Below are positions 38,346 through 46,307 of a stretch of 64,000 nt of DNA, in pieces; position 1 is the first letter of the stretch; the number at the start of each line of letters is the position of its first letter. The stretch covers positions 92,953 to 156,952 of the forward strand of contig NZ_WUQJ01000023.1 in assembly GCF_011074955.1 (NCBI RefSeq), written 5' to 3'. The position numbers and the translations under genes are program-made. The notes beneath the pieces are model-generated. The model saw nothing but the letters and a program-made list of their open reading frames with translations, ran no database searches and was not told where the DNA came from. This DNA comes from Marinobacter caseinilyticus (lineage in GTDB: Bacteria > Pseudomonadota > Gammaproteobacteria > Pseudomonadales > Oleiphilaceae).

Positions 38346-39971
38346 TTAAAGCTCCTTGGCCTGTCCCCGCAGCACAAATTTCTGGATCTTGCCGGTGGAG
38401 GTTTTGGGCAAGTCGCCAAAGACGATGGTTTTGGGGGCTTTGAACTTGGCCATTCGCGCCCGGCAGAACTGGATGATGTCATCGGCACTGGTGTCGGGCG
38501 CATCCGGTTTCAGGGTGACGAAGGCGCAGGGTGTTTCGCCCCACTTGTCGTCCGGGCGCGCCACCACGGCGGCTTCGAGTACGGCAGGGTGATGGTACAG
38601 CACGCCTTCCACTTCAATGGTGGAGATGTTCTCGCCGCCGGAGATGATGATGTCTTTCAGGCGGTCTTTGATCTCGGCGTAGCCGTCGGGATGCCAGACA
38701 GCCAGGTCACCGGTGTGGAACCAGCCGCCCCGCAGGGCCTCGGCGGTGGCCTTGGGGTTTTTCAGGTAGCCCTTCATCACGGTGTTGCCGCGCAGGAAGA
38801 TTTCGCCGATGGTCTCGCCGTCTTTGGGGACGGGCTCCATGGTCTCGGAGTCGCCCACCATCATGCCGGCCAGGGTGTGGTAGCGCACGCCTTGCCGGGC
38901 CTTGATGGCGGCCCGTTCCTGCACGGGCAGATCGTCCCATTCGGATTTCCAGGCGCACACAGTGACCGGACCGTACACTTCGGTCAGGCCGTACACGTGA
39001 GTCACGTAGATGCCCATTTCCTCAATGGCCTCGATCACTTTGGCCGGGGGCGCAGCACCGGCGGTCATCGCGCGGACCGGGTTGTTGATGCCGGCCTTGG
39101 CGAACTCGGAGGCCCCCAACAGCGTGTTCAGCACGATGGGCGCGCCGCACATGTGGGTAACGTCGTGGTCGTGTATCAGTTCCAGGATTTTCTCCGGCTC
39201 CACTTTGCGCAGGCACACGTGGGTACCGGCAAACGCTGTGATGGTCCAGGGAAAGCACCAGCCATTGCAGTGGAACATGGGCAGGGTCCACAGGTACACC
39301 GGATGCTGGCCCATGGACCAGACCGCCTGGTTGCCCAGGGCATTCTCGTAGGCACCGCGATGATGGTACACCACGCCTTTCGGATTGCCGGTGGTGCCGG
39401 AGGTGTAACACAGGGAGATTGCCTGCCATTCGTCGGTCGGCATCTGCCAGTCAAACGCCGGATCGCCGGCGTTCAGGAACGTCTCGTAGTCCAGTTCGCT
39501 GACTGCGGTGGCACCGCCAAACTCCGGGTCGTCCACGTCGATCACCAGCGGCGGATTGTCCAGCAGGCTAACGGCTTCATGGATTACGCCGGCGAATTCC
39601 CGGTCGGCAATCAGCACTTTGGCTTCGCCGTGTTCCAGCATGAACGCAATGGTTTTGGCGTCCAGCCGTGTATTCAGGGCGTTGAGGACCGCACCGAGCA
39701 TGGGCACGCCGAAGTGACACTCCAGCATTTCGGGAATGTTGGGCAGCATGGCGGCGACGGTATCGCCTTTGCCCACGCCCCGCTCAGCCAGGGCCGAGGC
39801 CAGGCGACAGCAGCGCTGGTAGGTTTCGTCCCAGGTACGACGCACGTCGCCGTGAATGACGGCTGGATATTCCGGGTACACACTGGCGGTGCGGGCAATG
39901 AAGTCTAATGGGGACAGCGGGGCGAAGTTGGCGGCGACGGGCTCAAGCCCTTCGTCAAAGATTGAGGTCAT
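38346..39971 (-). CDS. AMP-binding acyl-CoA synthetase (medium-chain/branched acid type)
   Basis: A 541-residue ANL-superfamily ligase. [21 protein letters not shown] is the P-loop region, VYGLTEVYGPV the adenine motif, HTGDLAVWHPDGYAEIKDR the hinge region, and STGKIQK near the C terminus holds the catalytic lysine. It belongs to the group that includes AlkK-type medium-chain ligases and methylmercaptopropionyl-CoA ligases. It lies after the Liv-type operon but behind a 189-base gap with a stem-loop, so it may have its own promoter. Substrate unknown. Confidence 0.9.
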   Translation of the reverse strand: MTSIFDEGLEPVAANFAPLSPLDFIARTASVYPEYPAVIHGDVRRTWDETYQRCCRLASALAERGVGKGDTVAAMLPNIPEMLECHFGVPMLGAVLNALNTRLDAKTIAFMLEHGEAKVLIADREFAGVIHEAVSLLDNPPLVIDVDDPEFGGATAVSELDYETFLNAGDPAFDWQMPTDEWQAISLCYTSGTTGNPKGVVYHHRGAYENALGNQAVWSMGQHPVYLWTLPMFHCNGWCFPWTITAFAGTHVCLRKVEPEKILELIHDHDVTHMCGAPIVLNTLLGASEFAKAGINNPVRAMTAGAAPPAKVIEAIEEMGIYVTHVYGLTEVYGPVTVCAWKSEWDDLPVQERAAIKARQGVRYHTLAGMMVGDSETMEPVPKDGETIGEIFLRGNTVMKGYLKNPKATAEALRGGWFHTGDLAVWHPDGYAEIKDRLKDIIISGGENISTIEVEGVLYHHPAVLEAAVVARPDDKWGETPCAFVTLKPDAPDTSADDIIQFCRARMAKFKAPKTIVFGDLPKTSTGKIQKFVLRGQAKEL

Positions 39972-40101
39972 GCTGATCTCCTGAAGGCGTTGTTATTAGA
40001 TGCCGTGCGACCTGAGGAAGCGCTGTTTGTTTTCAATACGGCTGTTGATAACACCAGAGTAGCGACAGTTGGATCGTACGCCAAGTAGACAAACGGCCGA
40101 T

Positions 40102-40130
40102 CGCCGCAGTCATGAAAAAGGACTGCGGCG
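40102..40130 (-). terminator. Stem-loop at the end of the Liv-type operon
   Basis: Perfect 10-base arms CGCCGCAGTC / GACTGCGGCG with a nine-base loop, 31 bases beyond the permease stop. The U-tract is poor, so terminator function is likely but unproven. Confidence 0.55.
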
Positions 40131-40160
40131 GTGGCTTGGAGGGTCCAGGAAGTCCGGGGA

Positions 40161-41156
40161 TCAGCTCAGATTTTTGCGCATGAATTTCTGAACCTCTCCG
40201 ATGATGCCGGAGCGGAACGCAATCACGGTGAGCACGAAGATGGCGCCGAGGATGGCATCCACCCAGTCACCCAGAGGGCCCTGGGACAGCTGATATTCCA
40301 GGTTCACCACAAAGGTGGCGCCGACCACCGGGCCCAGCAAAGTGCCGGTGCCGCCGATCAGGGTCATCAGGATAACCTCGCCGGACAGGTGCCAGTGAGC
40401 GTCGTTGAGGGACGCCAGTTGGAACACCACGGTTTTCAGCGAGCCCGCCAGACCTGCAAGACCGGACGACATCACAAAGGCCAGCAGCTTGTACTGATTG
40501 ACGTTGTAACCCAGCGAGATCGCCCGGGGCTCGTTCTGTTTGATGGCCTTGAGCACCTGCCCGAAGGGTGAGCTGACAACCCGCTGCACCAACAGGTACG
40601 AGGCCAGGAACACCGCCAGTACGAAGTAGTACATGTTCATGTTGTCACTCAGGTCAATGAACCCAAACAGATAGCCACGGGGAACGCCGTGCAGGCCGTC
40701 TTCACCTCCGGTGAACTCCGATTGCACAAAGAAGAAGAACATCAGTTGCGCCAGCGCCAGGGTGATCATCGCAAAGTAGATACCCTGACGGCGGATCGCC
40801 ACCACCGCGAAGCCCAGCCCCAGCAAAGTCGCGACGGCGGTGCCGGCGAGAATGCCCATTTCGGTGGTCAGGCCCGAGTAGTTCGACAGCAGATAGCCGG
40901 TGGTGTAGGCACCGCTGGCCAGAAACGCCGCATGGCCGAACGACAACAGGCCGGTATAGCCCAGCAGCAGGTTAAACGCCACCGCAAACAGGGCAAAGCA
41001 CAGAATCTTCATCAGGAACACGGGGTACAGCACCGCTGGCGCCACCAACAACAATGCGAGCAGCACCAGGTTGAGAATCTGTTTTTTCCGGTGCTCGGAT
41101 TTCTGCTGCGCGAGCATGGTTTTCTGGATGTCGGCATGTTGTGCAGACTCGCTCAT
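40161..41156 (-). CDS. livM: Branched-chain-type ABC transporter permease (LivM-like)
   Basis: A 331-residue inner-membrane permease with about eight to ten hydrophobic segments. LLGYTGLLSFGHAAFLASGAY and the cytoplasmic QNEPRAISLGYNVNQYKLLAF coupling region are characteristic of LivM. The start lies two bases after the LivH-like stop. It is the last gene of the transporter operon that begins at 45004. Confidence 0.93.
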   Translation of the reverse strand: MSESAQHADIQKTMLAQQKSEHRKKQILNLVLLALLLVAPAVLYPVFLMKILCFALFAVAFNLLLGYTGLLSFGHAAFLASGAYTTGYLLSNYSGLTTEMGILAGTAVATLLGLGFAVVAIRRQGIYFAMITLALAQLMFFFFVQSEFTGGEDGLHGVPRGYLFGFIDLSDNMNMYYFVLAVFLASYLLVQRVVSSPFGQVLKAIKQNEPRAISLGYNVNQYKLLAFVMSSGLAGLAGSLKTVVFQLASLNDAHWHLSGEVILMTLIGGTGTLLGPVVGATFVVNLEYQLSQGPLGDWVDAILGAIFVLTVIAFRSGIIGEVQKFMRKNLS

Positions 41157-41158
41157 GA

Positions 41159-42046
41159 TTACGCCTCCTTACCAAACAGGCCCGAGGGGCGAATTAACAA
41201 CACGACGACCATGACCAGGAAAATGACCGCAGACGATGCCTGTGGGTAGAAGGTTTTGGTCAGACCTTCGACCACGCCCATCAGGATGCCGGTAATGATG
41301 GCGCCGGCAATGGAGCCCATGCCACCGATCACCACCACCGCGAACACCACAATCAATATGTGGGAACCCATACCGGGCGTGACGGAGTAGATCGGCGCTG
41401 CCAACACTCCGGCAAAGGCCGCCAGCATGACCCCGAACCCGTATGTCAGGCTGACCAGCAGGGGCACGTTAATGCCAAACCCCTGCAGCAATTGGGAATC
41501 TTCCGTACCGGCCCGCAAGTAGGCGCCGAGCTTGGTTTTCTCGATCATGAACCAGGTGCCAAAGCACACCAGCAGCGCCATCACGATGACCCAGGCGCGG
41601 TAGTACGGCAGGAACATAAAGCCCAGGTTCATGCCGCCTTTGAATACATCAGGCATGGAGTATCGCAAACCGGACACCCCATAAATGTTAGTGAGAATGC
41701 CCTGAATCATCAGCGCAACGCCGAAGGTCAGTAGCAGACTGTAGATATGATCCTGGCCGCCAATCCGGCGCAGCAGGAAGTATTCGATCGCCATGCCCAG
41801 GCAGCCCACCAACACCGGGGCCACGAACAACGCCACCCAGTAGTTGACGCCCAACGTATCGAACAGGATGACCGTTGCCATCGCGCCCAGCATGTACATG
41901 GCGCCGTGGGCAAAATTGATAATTTTGAGCAGGCCGAAAATCACCGCCAGCCCAAGGCTCAACAAGGCGTAAAAGGCGCCGTTAATCACCCCGAGCAACA
42001 ACTGGCCAGACAGCACAGCCAAGGGAACACCCAGAATCATGGACAT
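41159..42046 (-). CDS. livH: Branched-chain-type ABC transporter permease (LivH-like)
   Basis: A 295-residue inner-membrane permease. LLGVINGAFYALLSLGLAVIFGLLKIINFAHGAMYMLGA is the hallmark LivH N-terminal region, with ARAGTEDSQLLQGFGIN-like (here YLRAGTEDSQLLQGFGI) as coupling segment. It pairs with the LivM-like protein to form the channel. The 104-base gap before it separates it from the binding protein gene. Confidence 0.94.
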   Translation of the reverse strand: MSMILGVPLAVLSGQLLLGVINGAFYALLSLGLAVIFGLLKIINFAHGAMYMLGAMATVILFDTLGVNYWVALFVAPVLVGCLGMAIEYFLLRRIGGQDHIYSLLLTFGVALMIQGILTNIYGVSGLRYSMPDVFKGGMNLGFMFLPYYRAWVIVMALLVCFGTWFMIEKTKLGAYLRAGTEDSQLLQGFGINVPLLVSLTYGFGVMLAAFAGVLAAPIYSVTPGMGSHILIVVFAVVVIGGMGSIAGAIITGILMGVVEGLTKTFYPQASSAVIFLVMVVVLLIRPSGLFGKEA

Positions 42047-42150
42047 GTTACGAACTCCAAAAGCAGCGCAGACGCGGCAACGGGCGTGTGCGCCTGCGGT
42101 TTCCTATGGCCGCCCCTCCGGGAATTCGGGGCGGCCAGTCGGTCAGGCCA

Positions 42151-43365
42151 TTACTTGCCAGTCACGAGCGGGCATTTGCTCTCGGACAACGGACGATAGG
42201 CCTCGTCAGCCGGGATGGTGCGGAGAATCTTGTACAGGTCCCACTCACCCTTGGACTCTTCCGGTGTCTTCACTTCGGCCAGGTACATGTCATGCACCAT
42301 GCGACCGTCTTCACGGATGCGGCCGTTGGAGGTAAACATGTCATTGATGGGCGTAGCCATCATCTGCTTGCGCACGGTTTGCGCGTCGTCGGACCCGGTC
42401 GCCTTGATCGCATTCAGGTACTGTATGGTGCTGGAATAGACACCCGCATGAATCATGGTTGGGCGTACACCCGTTTTCTCCATGAAACGATCAGACCAGG
42501 CACGGGTTTCGTCGTTCATGTCCCAGTACCAGCCGGTGGTGAGCTGGATACCCTGGGCTGCTTCGACACCCAGTGCGTGAACATCGGCCAGGAACAGCAA
42601 CAGTGCCGCCAGGGTCTGGCCAGACTGGGTCAGGCCGAATTCGCCCGCGGTGTTGATGGCGTTGGTGGTGTCGGCACCGGCGTTGGCCAGCGCGACCACG
42701 TCGGCCCCGGACCCTTGGGCCTGCAGGATGAAGGACGAGAAGTCCGGTGTCGGGAACGGATGACGCAGGGTCTGGATGACCTCACCGCCATTGGCTTCCA
42801 CCACGCGGGTTACGTCGCCTTCCAGGGCGTGGCCGAAGGCGTAGTCCGCGGTCAGGATAAACCAGGTTTTGCCGCCCTCTTTGACCACGGCACTGGCGGT
42901 ACCGTTGGCCAGCGGATAGGTGTCATACACATAGTGGATATGATTGGGTGTGCAGTGCTCGTTGGTAATGCTGGAAGCAGCGGAGCCCGAGACGATGCCC
43001 AGCTTGTCTTTTTCTTCCAGGATGTCGCTCACTGCAATCGAAACCGAGGATGCCACCAGGCCGGCCACCAGATCGACGTCTTCGTTTTCAACCCAGCGGC
43101 GCACGGTGGCAGAAGCCACATCCGGGCTGTTACGGTCGTCGCTGCTGACGATCTCGATTTTCGAGCCCGCCACTGTGCCGCCAAAATCGGCGACGGCCAT
43201 TTCCAGCGCTATCAGGCCATTCGGGCCAGCCAGGTCACGGTAGGTTCCGGACATGTCGGCCAGGTAACCAATTTTGACGGTATCACCTGAGATGTCGGCT
43301 TGGGCGCCGGCTACCATCAGGGTTGATGCAATCGCTGAGGTCAGAAGCTTTTTCATAATTGTCAT
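42151..43365 (-). CDS. Branched-chain-type ABC transporter substrate-binding protein (LivK-like)
   Basis: A 404-residue periplasmic protein of the type 1 (Leu/Ile/Val-binding) family. The signal peptide is KKLLTSAIASTLMVAGAQAD, followed by VKIGYLADMSGTYRDLAGPNG. GGAG eight bases before the ATG fixes the start; a second ATG is nine bases inside. The family also binds amides, aromatic acids and short carboxylates. Placement among acyl-CoA ligase and 2-oxoacid dehydrogenase genes fits a branched-chain amino or keto acid, but the ligand is not proven. Its middle position in the operon is unusual but not rare. Confidence 0.92.
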   Translation of the reverse strand: MTIMKKLLTSAIASTLMVAGAQADISGDTVKIGYLADMSGTYRDLAGPNGLIALEMAVADFGGTVAGSKIEIVSSDDRNSPDVASATVRRWVENEDVDLVAGLVASSVSIAVSDILEEKDKLGIVSGSAASSITNEHCTPNHIHYVYDTYPLANGTASAVVKEGGKTWFILTADYAFGHALEGDVTRVVEANGGEVIQTLRHPFPTPDFSSFILQAQGSGADVVALANAGADTTNAINTAGEFGLTQSGQTLAALLLFLADVHALGVEAAQGIQLTTGWYWDMNDETRAWSDRFMEKTGVRPTMIHAGVYSSTIQYLNAIKATGSDDAQTVRKQMMATPINDMFTSNGRIREDGRMVHDMYLAEVKTPEESKGEWDLYKILRTIPADEAYRPLSESKCPLVTGK

Positions 43366-43487
43366 TGTTGTATCTCCGCTACTGTCAGTGCTTTGGTTGT
43401 TGTCGATTGTTTAAAAGCTGTCTTTTACGGTTCCTGTTGTTGTTGGCAGTGTCGTTTCGTGTTGTCCCTGTTGCTATCTGCGGGACA

Positions 43488-44210
43488 CTAGACGCCCAGA
43501 TAGTTGTTCAGCATGGCTTGCTTGGCTTCAAGCTCCCCGGCGCTGATTTCCTCCGCAATCAGGCCGTGTTCCATCACGTAGTGACGGTCGGCCAAGGGGG
43601 CGGCGAAATGGAAATTCTGTTCCACCAAAATGATGGTCAGGCCTTTCTCTTTCAGCTTGATCAGCACCTCCGCCAGTTTTTCAACAATAACCGGCGCCAG
43701 GCCTTCGGTGATCTCATCCAGCAACAGCATGTTGGCCCCGGTGCGCAGGATGCGGGCCATGGCCAGCATTTGCTGCTCCCCTCCTGACAGCTTAGTGCCC
43801 ATGCTGAGCCGGCGCTCGTAGAGGTTGGGGAACATGTTGTAAATTTCTTCCAGCGCCATGCCGCCGCTGCGCACTACCGGCGGCAAGGTCAGGTTTTCCT
43901 GAACGTTGAGCTCGGAAAATATGCCGCGGTGTTCGGGACAGTACCCGACGCCCAGACGGGCAATGTGGTGAGGCGGGCACGACATGGTTTCCTCACCGTT
44001 GATCATGATGGAGCCGGTACGGCGGCCCACCATGTTCATGATGGCCTTGAGGGTGGTGCTGCGCCCGGCGCCGTTGCGCCCCAGCAGGGTGACCAGCTCG
44101 CCGCGGTTAACCACCAGGTCAATGCCATGAAGGATGTGGGACTCGCCATAAAATGCGTGCAACCCGGATACCCGCAGCTGTTCGTATTCCTTTTGCGGCG
44201 CCTGGCTCAT
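43488..44210 (-). CDS. livF: Branched-chain-type ABC transporter ATP-binding protein (LivF-like)
   Basis: A 240-residue ATPase. Walker A reads GRNGAGRSTT with arginine in place of the usual lysine, a variant common in one LivF subgroup. The signature is KLSGGEQQML, and Walker B LLLDEITEGLAPV has isoleucine where proline is usual. The end LVEQNFHFAAPLADRHYVMEHG is typical. The start overlaps the LivG-like stop by four bases. Confidence 0.94.
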   Translation of the reverse strand: MSQAPQKEYEQLRVSGLHAFYGESHILHGIDLVVNRGELVTLLGRNGAGRSTTLKAIMNMVGRRTGSIMINGEETMSCPPHHIARLGVGYCPEHRGIFSELNVQENLTLPPVVRSGGMALEEIYNMFPNLYERRLSMGTKLSGGEQQMLAMARILRTGANMLLLDEITEGLAPVIVEKLAEVLIKLKEKGLTIILVEQNFHFAAPLADRHYVMEHGLIAEEISAGELEAKQAMLNNYLGV

Positions 44211-45004
44211 TCGGAGGCCTCCTGGTTCTCTGGTGCACTGGCTGATGGGCTGTTTGAAGACTTGCCCATGTAGACTTCCCGCACCTTCGGATCGTTGGAG
44301 ACTTTTTCGTAGTCGCCCTCGGTCAGCACTGAGCCCTGAGACAGCACCGTGATGCGGTCACACAGCTTACTCACCACGCCGAGGTTGTGTTCCACCATCA
44401 ATACCGTGCGGCCCTGGGCTGCCTTGCGCACCAGTTCCACCACCCGGTCGACGTCTTCGGCACCCATGCCCTGGGTAGGCTCGTCAAGCAACAGCAGTTT
44501 GGGCTCCATGGCGAGCGTGGTGGCCAGTTCCAGCGCCCGCTTGCGGCCGTAGGCCAGCTCGACGGTGGTGGTGTTGGCAAATTCGGTCAACCCGACCTGG
44601 TCCAACAGGGCCATGCTGCGCTCATTCAACGCGTTCAGGCTGTTGCCGGATTTCCAGAAGTGAAAGGAGTGCCCCTCAAAACGCTGCAGCGCCACACGGA
44701 TGTTCTCCAGTGCGGTCATGTGCGGGAACACCGCCGAAATCTGAAACGAGCGCACCACCCCTTTGCGGGCGATAGCGGCGGATTTCATGGAGGTGATGTC
44801 GTCACCCATGAACAGGATCTTGCCCCGGGTAGGAATCAGGAATTTGGTGAGCAGATTGAAGACCGTGGTCTTGCCCGCACCATTGGGTCCGATCAGAGCA
44901 TGGATATGACCGCTCTGAACCTTCAGGTTAACGTCGTCGACAGCCACAAAGCCTTTGAACTCTTTGACAAGGCCCCGGGTCTCCAGAACAAACTGGTCAC
45001 TCAT
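44207..45004 (-). CDS. livG: Branched-chain-type ABC transporter ATP-binding protein (LivG-like)
   Basis: A 265-residue ATPase, first gene of the transporter operon. Walker A GPNGAGKTT, Q-loop region VVRSFQISAVFPHMTALENI, and Walker B LLLDEPTQGMGAEDV are present; the signature is degenerate (ELAYGRKRALELA), as usual in LivG. I prefer the ATG at 45004, preceded by AAAGG, over one at 45040. The predicted LiuR-controlled promoter would start transcription only a few bases before 45040. Confidence 0.93.
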   Translation of the reverse strand: MSDQFVLETRGLVKEFKGFVAVDDVNLKVQSGHIHALIGPNGAGKTTVFNLLTKFLIPTRGKILFMGDDITSMKSAAIARKGVVRSFQISAVFPHMTALENIRVALQRFEGHSFHFWKSGNSLNALNERSMALLDQVGLTEFANTTTVELAYGRKRALELATTLAMEPKLLLLDEPTQGMGAEDVDRVVELVRKAAQGRTVLMVEHNLGVVSKLCDRITVLSQGSVLTEGDYEKVSNDPKVREVYMGKSSNSPSASAPENQEASE

Positions 45005-45053
45005 GTGCCATATACCTTTCGTTTTTGTTGTAATACTCATCTAATGCTGCGAC

Positions 45054-45083
45054 AGATTAGATTGACGTATACGTAAGCGTCAA
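45054..45083 (-). promoter_or_regulatory. LiuR-like operator and promoter of the Liv-type operon
   Basis: TTGACGTATACGTAAGCGTCAA (two 20-base-or-shorter dyads, 45062-45083) shares the ACGTAWACGT core with the liuR promoter. On the minus strand it reads TTGACGC-TTACGTATACG and is followed, as at liuR, by the hexamer TAATCT (45054-45059). The spacer between TTGACG and TAATCT is 18 bases. It overlaps the stop codon of the hydrolase gene upstream. Confidence 0.7.
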
Positions 45084-45913
45084 ACAAAACCTTCACCTTT
45101 TCGACCGTTCACTATGAGCAAAAAGTCGTAGATGAGCGCCAACACCCGCTCTGGCTGCTCCAGATGCGGGGCATGACCCGTGCCTTCGATAAAAGCCGCC
45201 CGGGCATTCGGCCCGATACCATCAACGATGTCAGTGACCTGTTCCGGCACCCCGTATTCGTCGTCTTCACCTTGCATAATCAGGGCCGGGCAGTCGATGA
45301 CGTCCATCCAGTGAGAGAAATCAAGCCATTGCTGGAAGCCCTCATCGAGCCAGATGCCGTGCCACGCCCGAAACAGCTCATCGGTGCGCTCGCCATGATG
45401 GCGCTGTAGTTTTTCCCGCAGGCCTTTGTCATAGCGCGCCATCATCGCCCGAATACCGGACTCCGTGAGGTGATCGGCCCAGGTGTGCGCCGCGATGGTC
45501 ACCAGCCCACGGGCCCGGGAGCCGAGGGCGCCGGCGGCCACCAGGGCAATGGAGCCGCCGTCACTGTGACCGATCAGCACCACTTCGTTAATGCCCAGCG
45601 CGTCCAGCAACCGGGGCAGCCAGATTGCGCCCTCGTCTTCCTGGTAACGGTAAGGCCGCGGCAACACCTCGTCGGTGGAGGCACCATAGCCCTGGCGTTC
45701 ATACACCAGCACATCAAGGCCGGTACGTTCCGCAAGCTGGGCCGGGAAACGCTTCCACAAGGCAATGTTGCCCAGTGACTCGTGCAGGAACACCACCGTC
45801 GGGCCACGGCTGGCCGGGTGACAGATCCGCTGCGCCTGAAACACCACGCCATCGCCCAACGGCACGGCAAGATCGAGAACGTTCAAGACCTCACCTTGGC
45901 CTGGGTATGGCAT
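45080..45913 (-). CDS. Alpha/beta hydrolase
   Basis: A protein of about 277 residues with the alpha/beta-hydrolase fold. FLHESLGNIALWKRFP gives the oxyanion region, IGHSDGGSIAL the nucleophilic serine, and GTGHAPHLEQPE the histidine. No signal peptide is seen. The start is uncertain: the ATG overlaps the thioesterase gene by 23 bases without a ribosome site, while a TTG at 45886 has AAGGTGAGG just before it. It is third in an operon with an acyl-CoA ligase and a thioesterase; it may cleave a CoA ester or lactone. Confidence 0.85.
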   Translation of the reverse strand: MPYPGQGEVLNVLDLAVPLGDGVVFQAQRICHPASRGPTVVFLHESLGNIALWKRFPAQLAERTGLDVLVYERQGYGASTDEVLPRPYRYQEDEGAIWLPRLLDALGINEVVLIGHSDGGSIALVAAGALGSRARGLVTIAAHTWADHLTESGIRAMMARYDKGLREKLQRHHGERTDELFRAWHGIWLDEGFQQWLDFSHWMDVIDCPALIMQGEDDEYGVPEQVTDIVDGIGPNARAAFIEGTGHAPHLEQPERVLALIYDFLLIVNGRKGEGFV

Positions 45914-46307
45914 AGGTAATGGTGGCCTGCGCCACGGGATCGGCCATGCCAACCGAATGCACCAGTACTTCGCCAACGCCCATCGTTCTGCCCACCCGCA
46001 ACAACGTCGCCCTGGCCGTGATGTCGGTGTGGGCGACAGGCTTGCGGAGAAAGTTAATATTGAGATTGCTGGTAACCGCCAACGGCACCAGACCGATCCG
46101 GCTGAGCAGCGCGGCATACAGTGCCACGTCGGCAAGCCCCATCATTGCAGGGCCCGATACGGTGCCGCCCGGTCGCAGGTGTTCTTCCGTCACCTCCAAC
46201 ACCATTTCGGCCCAGCCATCACCCAGACTCTGCAGGGTGCCGTAGCGCTCACCCTGGGGGAACTGCTCGGCCAGAAACGCCCGCAACTCGTCTACCGTTA
46301 CCGTCAT
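45891..46307 (-). CDS. PaaI-family thioesterase
   Basis: A 138-residue hotdog-fold thioesterase. GGTVSGPAMMGLADVALYAAL holds the catalytic aspartate and is typical of PaaI/YdiI members; NLNINFLRKP follows. The start overlaps the ligase stop as ATGA, so both are translated together. It may act as a safety valve releasing CoA from acyl-CoA esters made by the ligase. Confidence 0.88.
   Translation of the reverse strand: MTVTVDELRAFLAEQFPQGERYGTLQSLGDGWAEMVLEVTEEHLRPGGTVSGPAMMGLADVALYAALLSRIGLVPLAVTSNLNINFLRKPVAHTDITARATLLRVGRTMGVGEVLVHSVGMADPVAQATITYAIPRPR

Noticed and set aside
38589-39908. Open frame on the + strand over the acyl-CoA ligase gene
   Set aside because: The minus-strand ligase has all family motifs; the other frame has none.
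42088-43290. Open frame on the + strand over the substrate-binding protein gene
   Set aside because: Antisense shadow; the minus-strand product has a signal peptide and family sequence.
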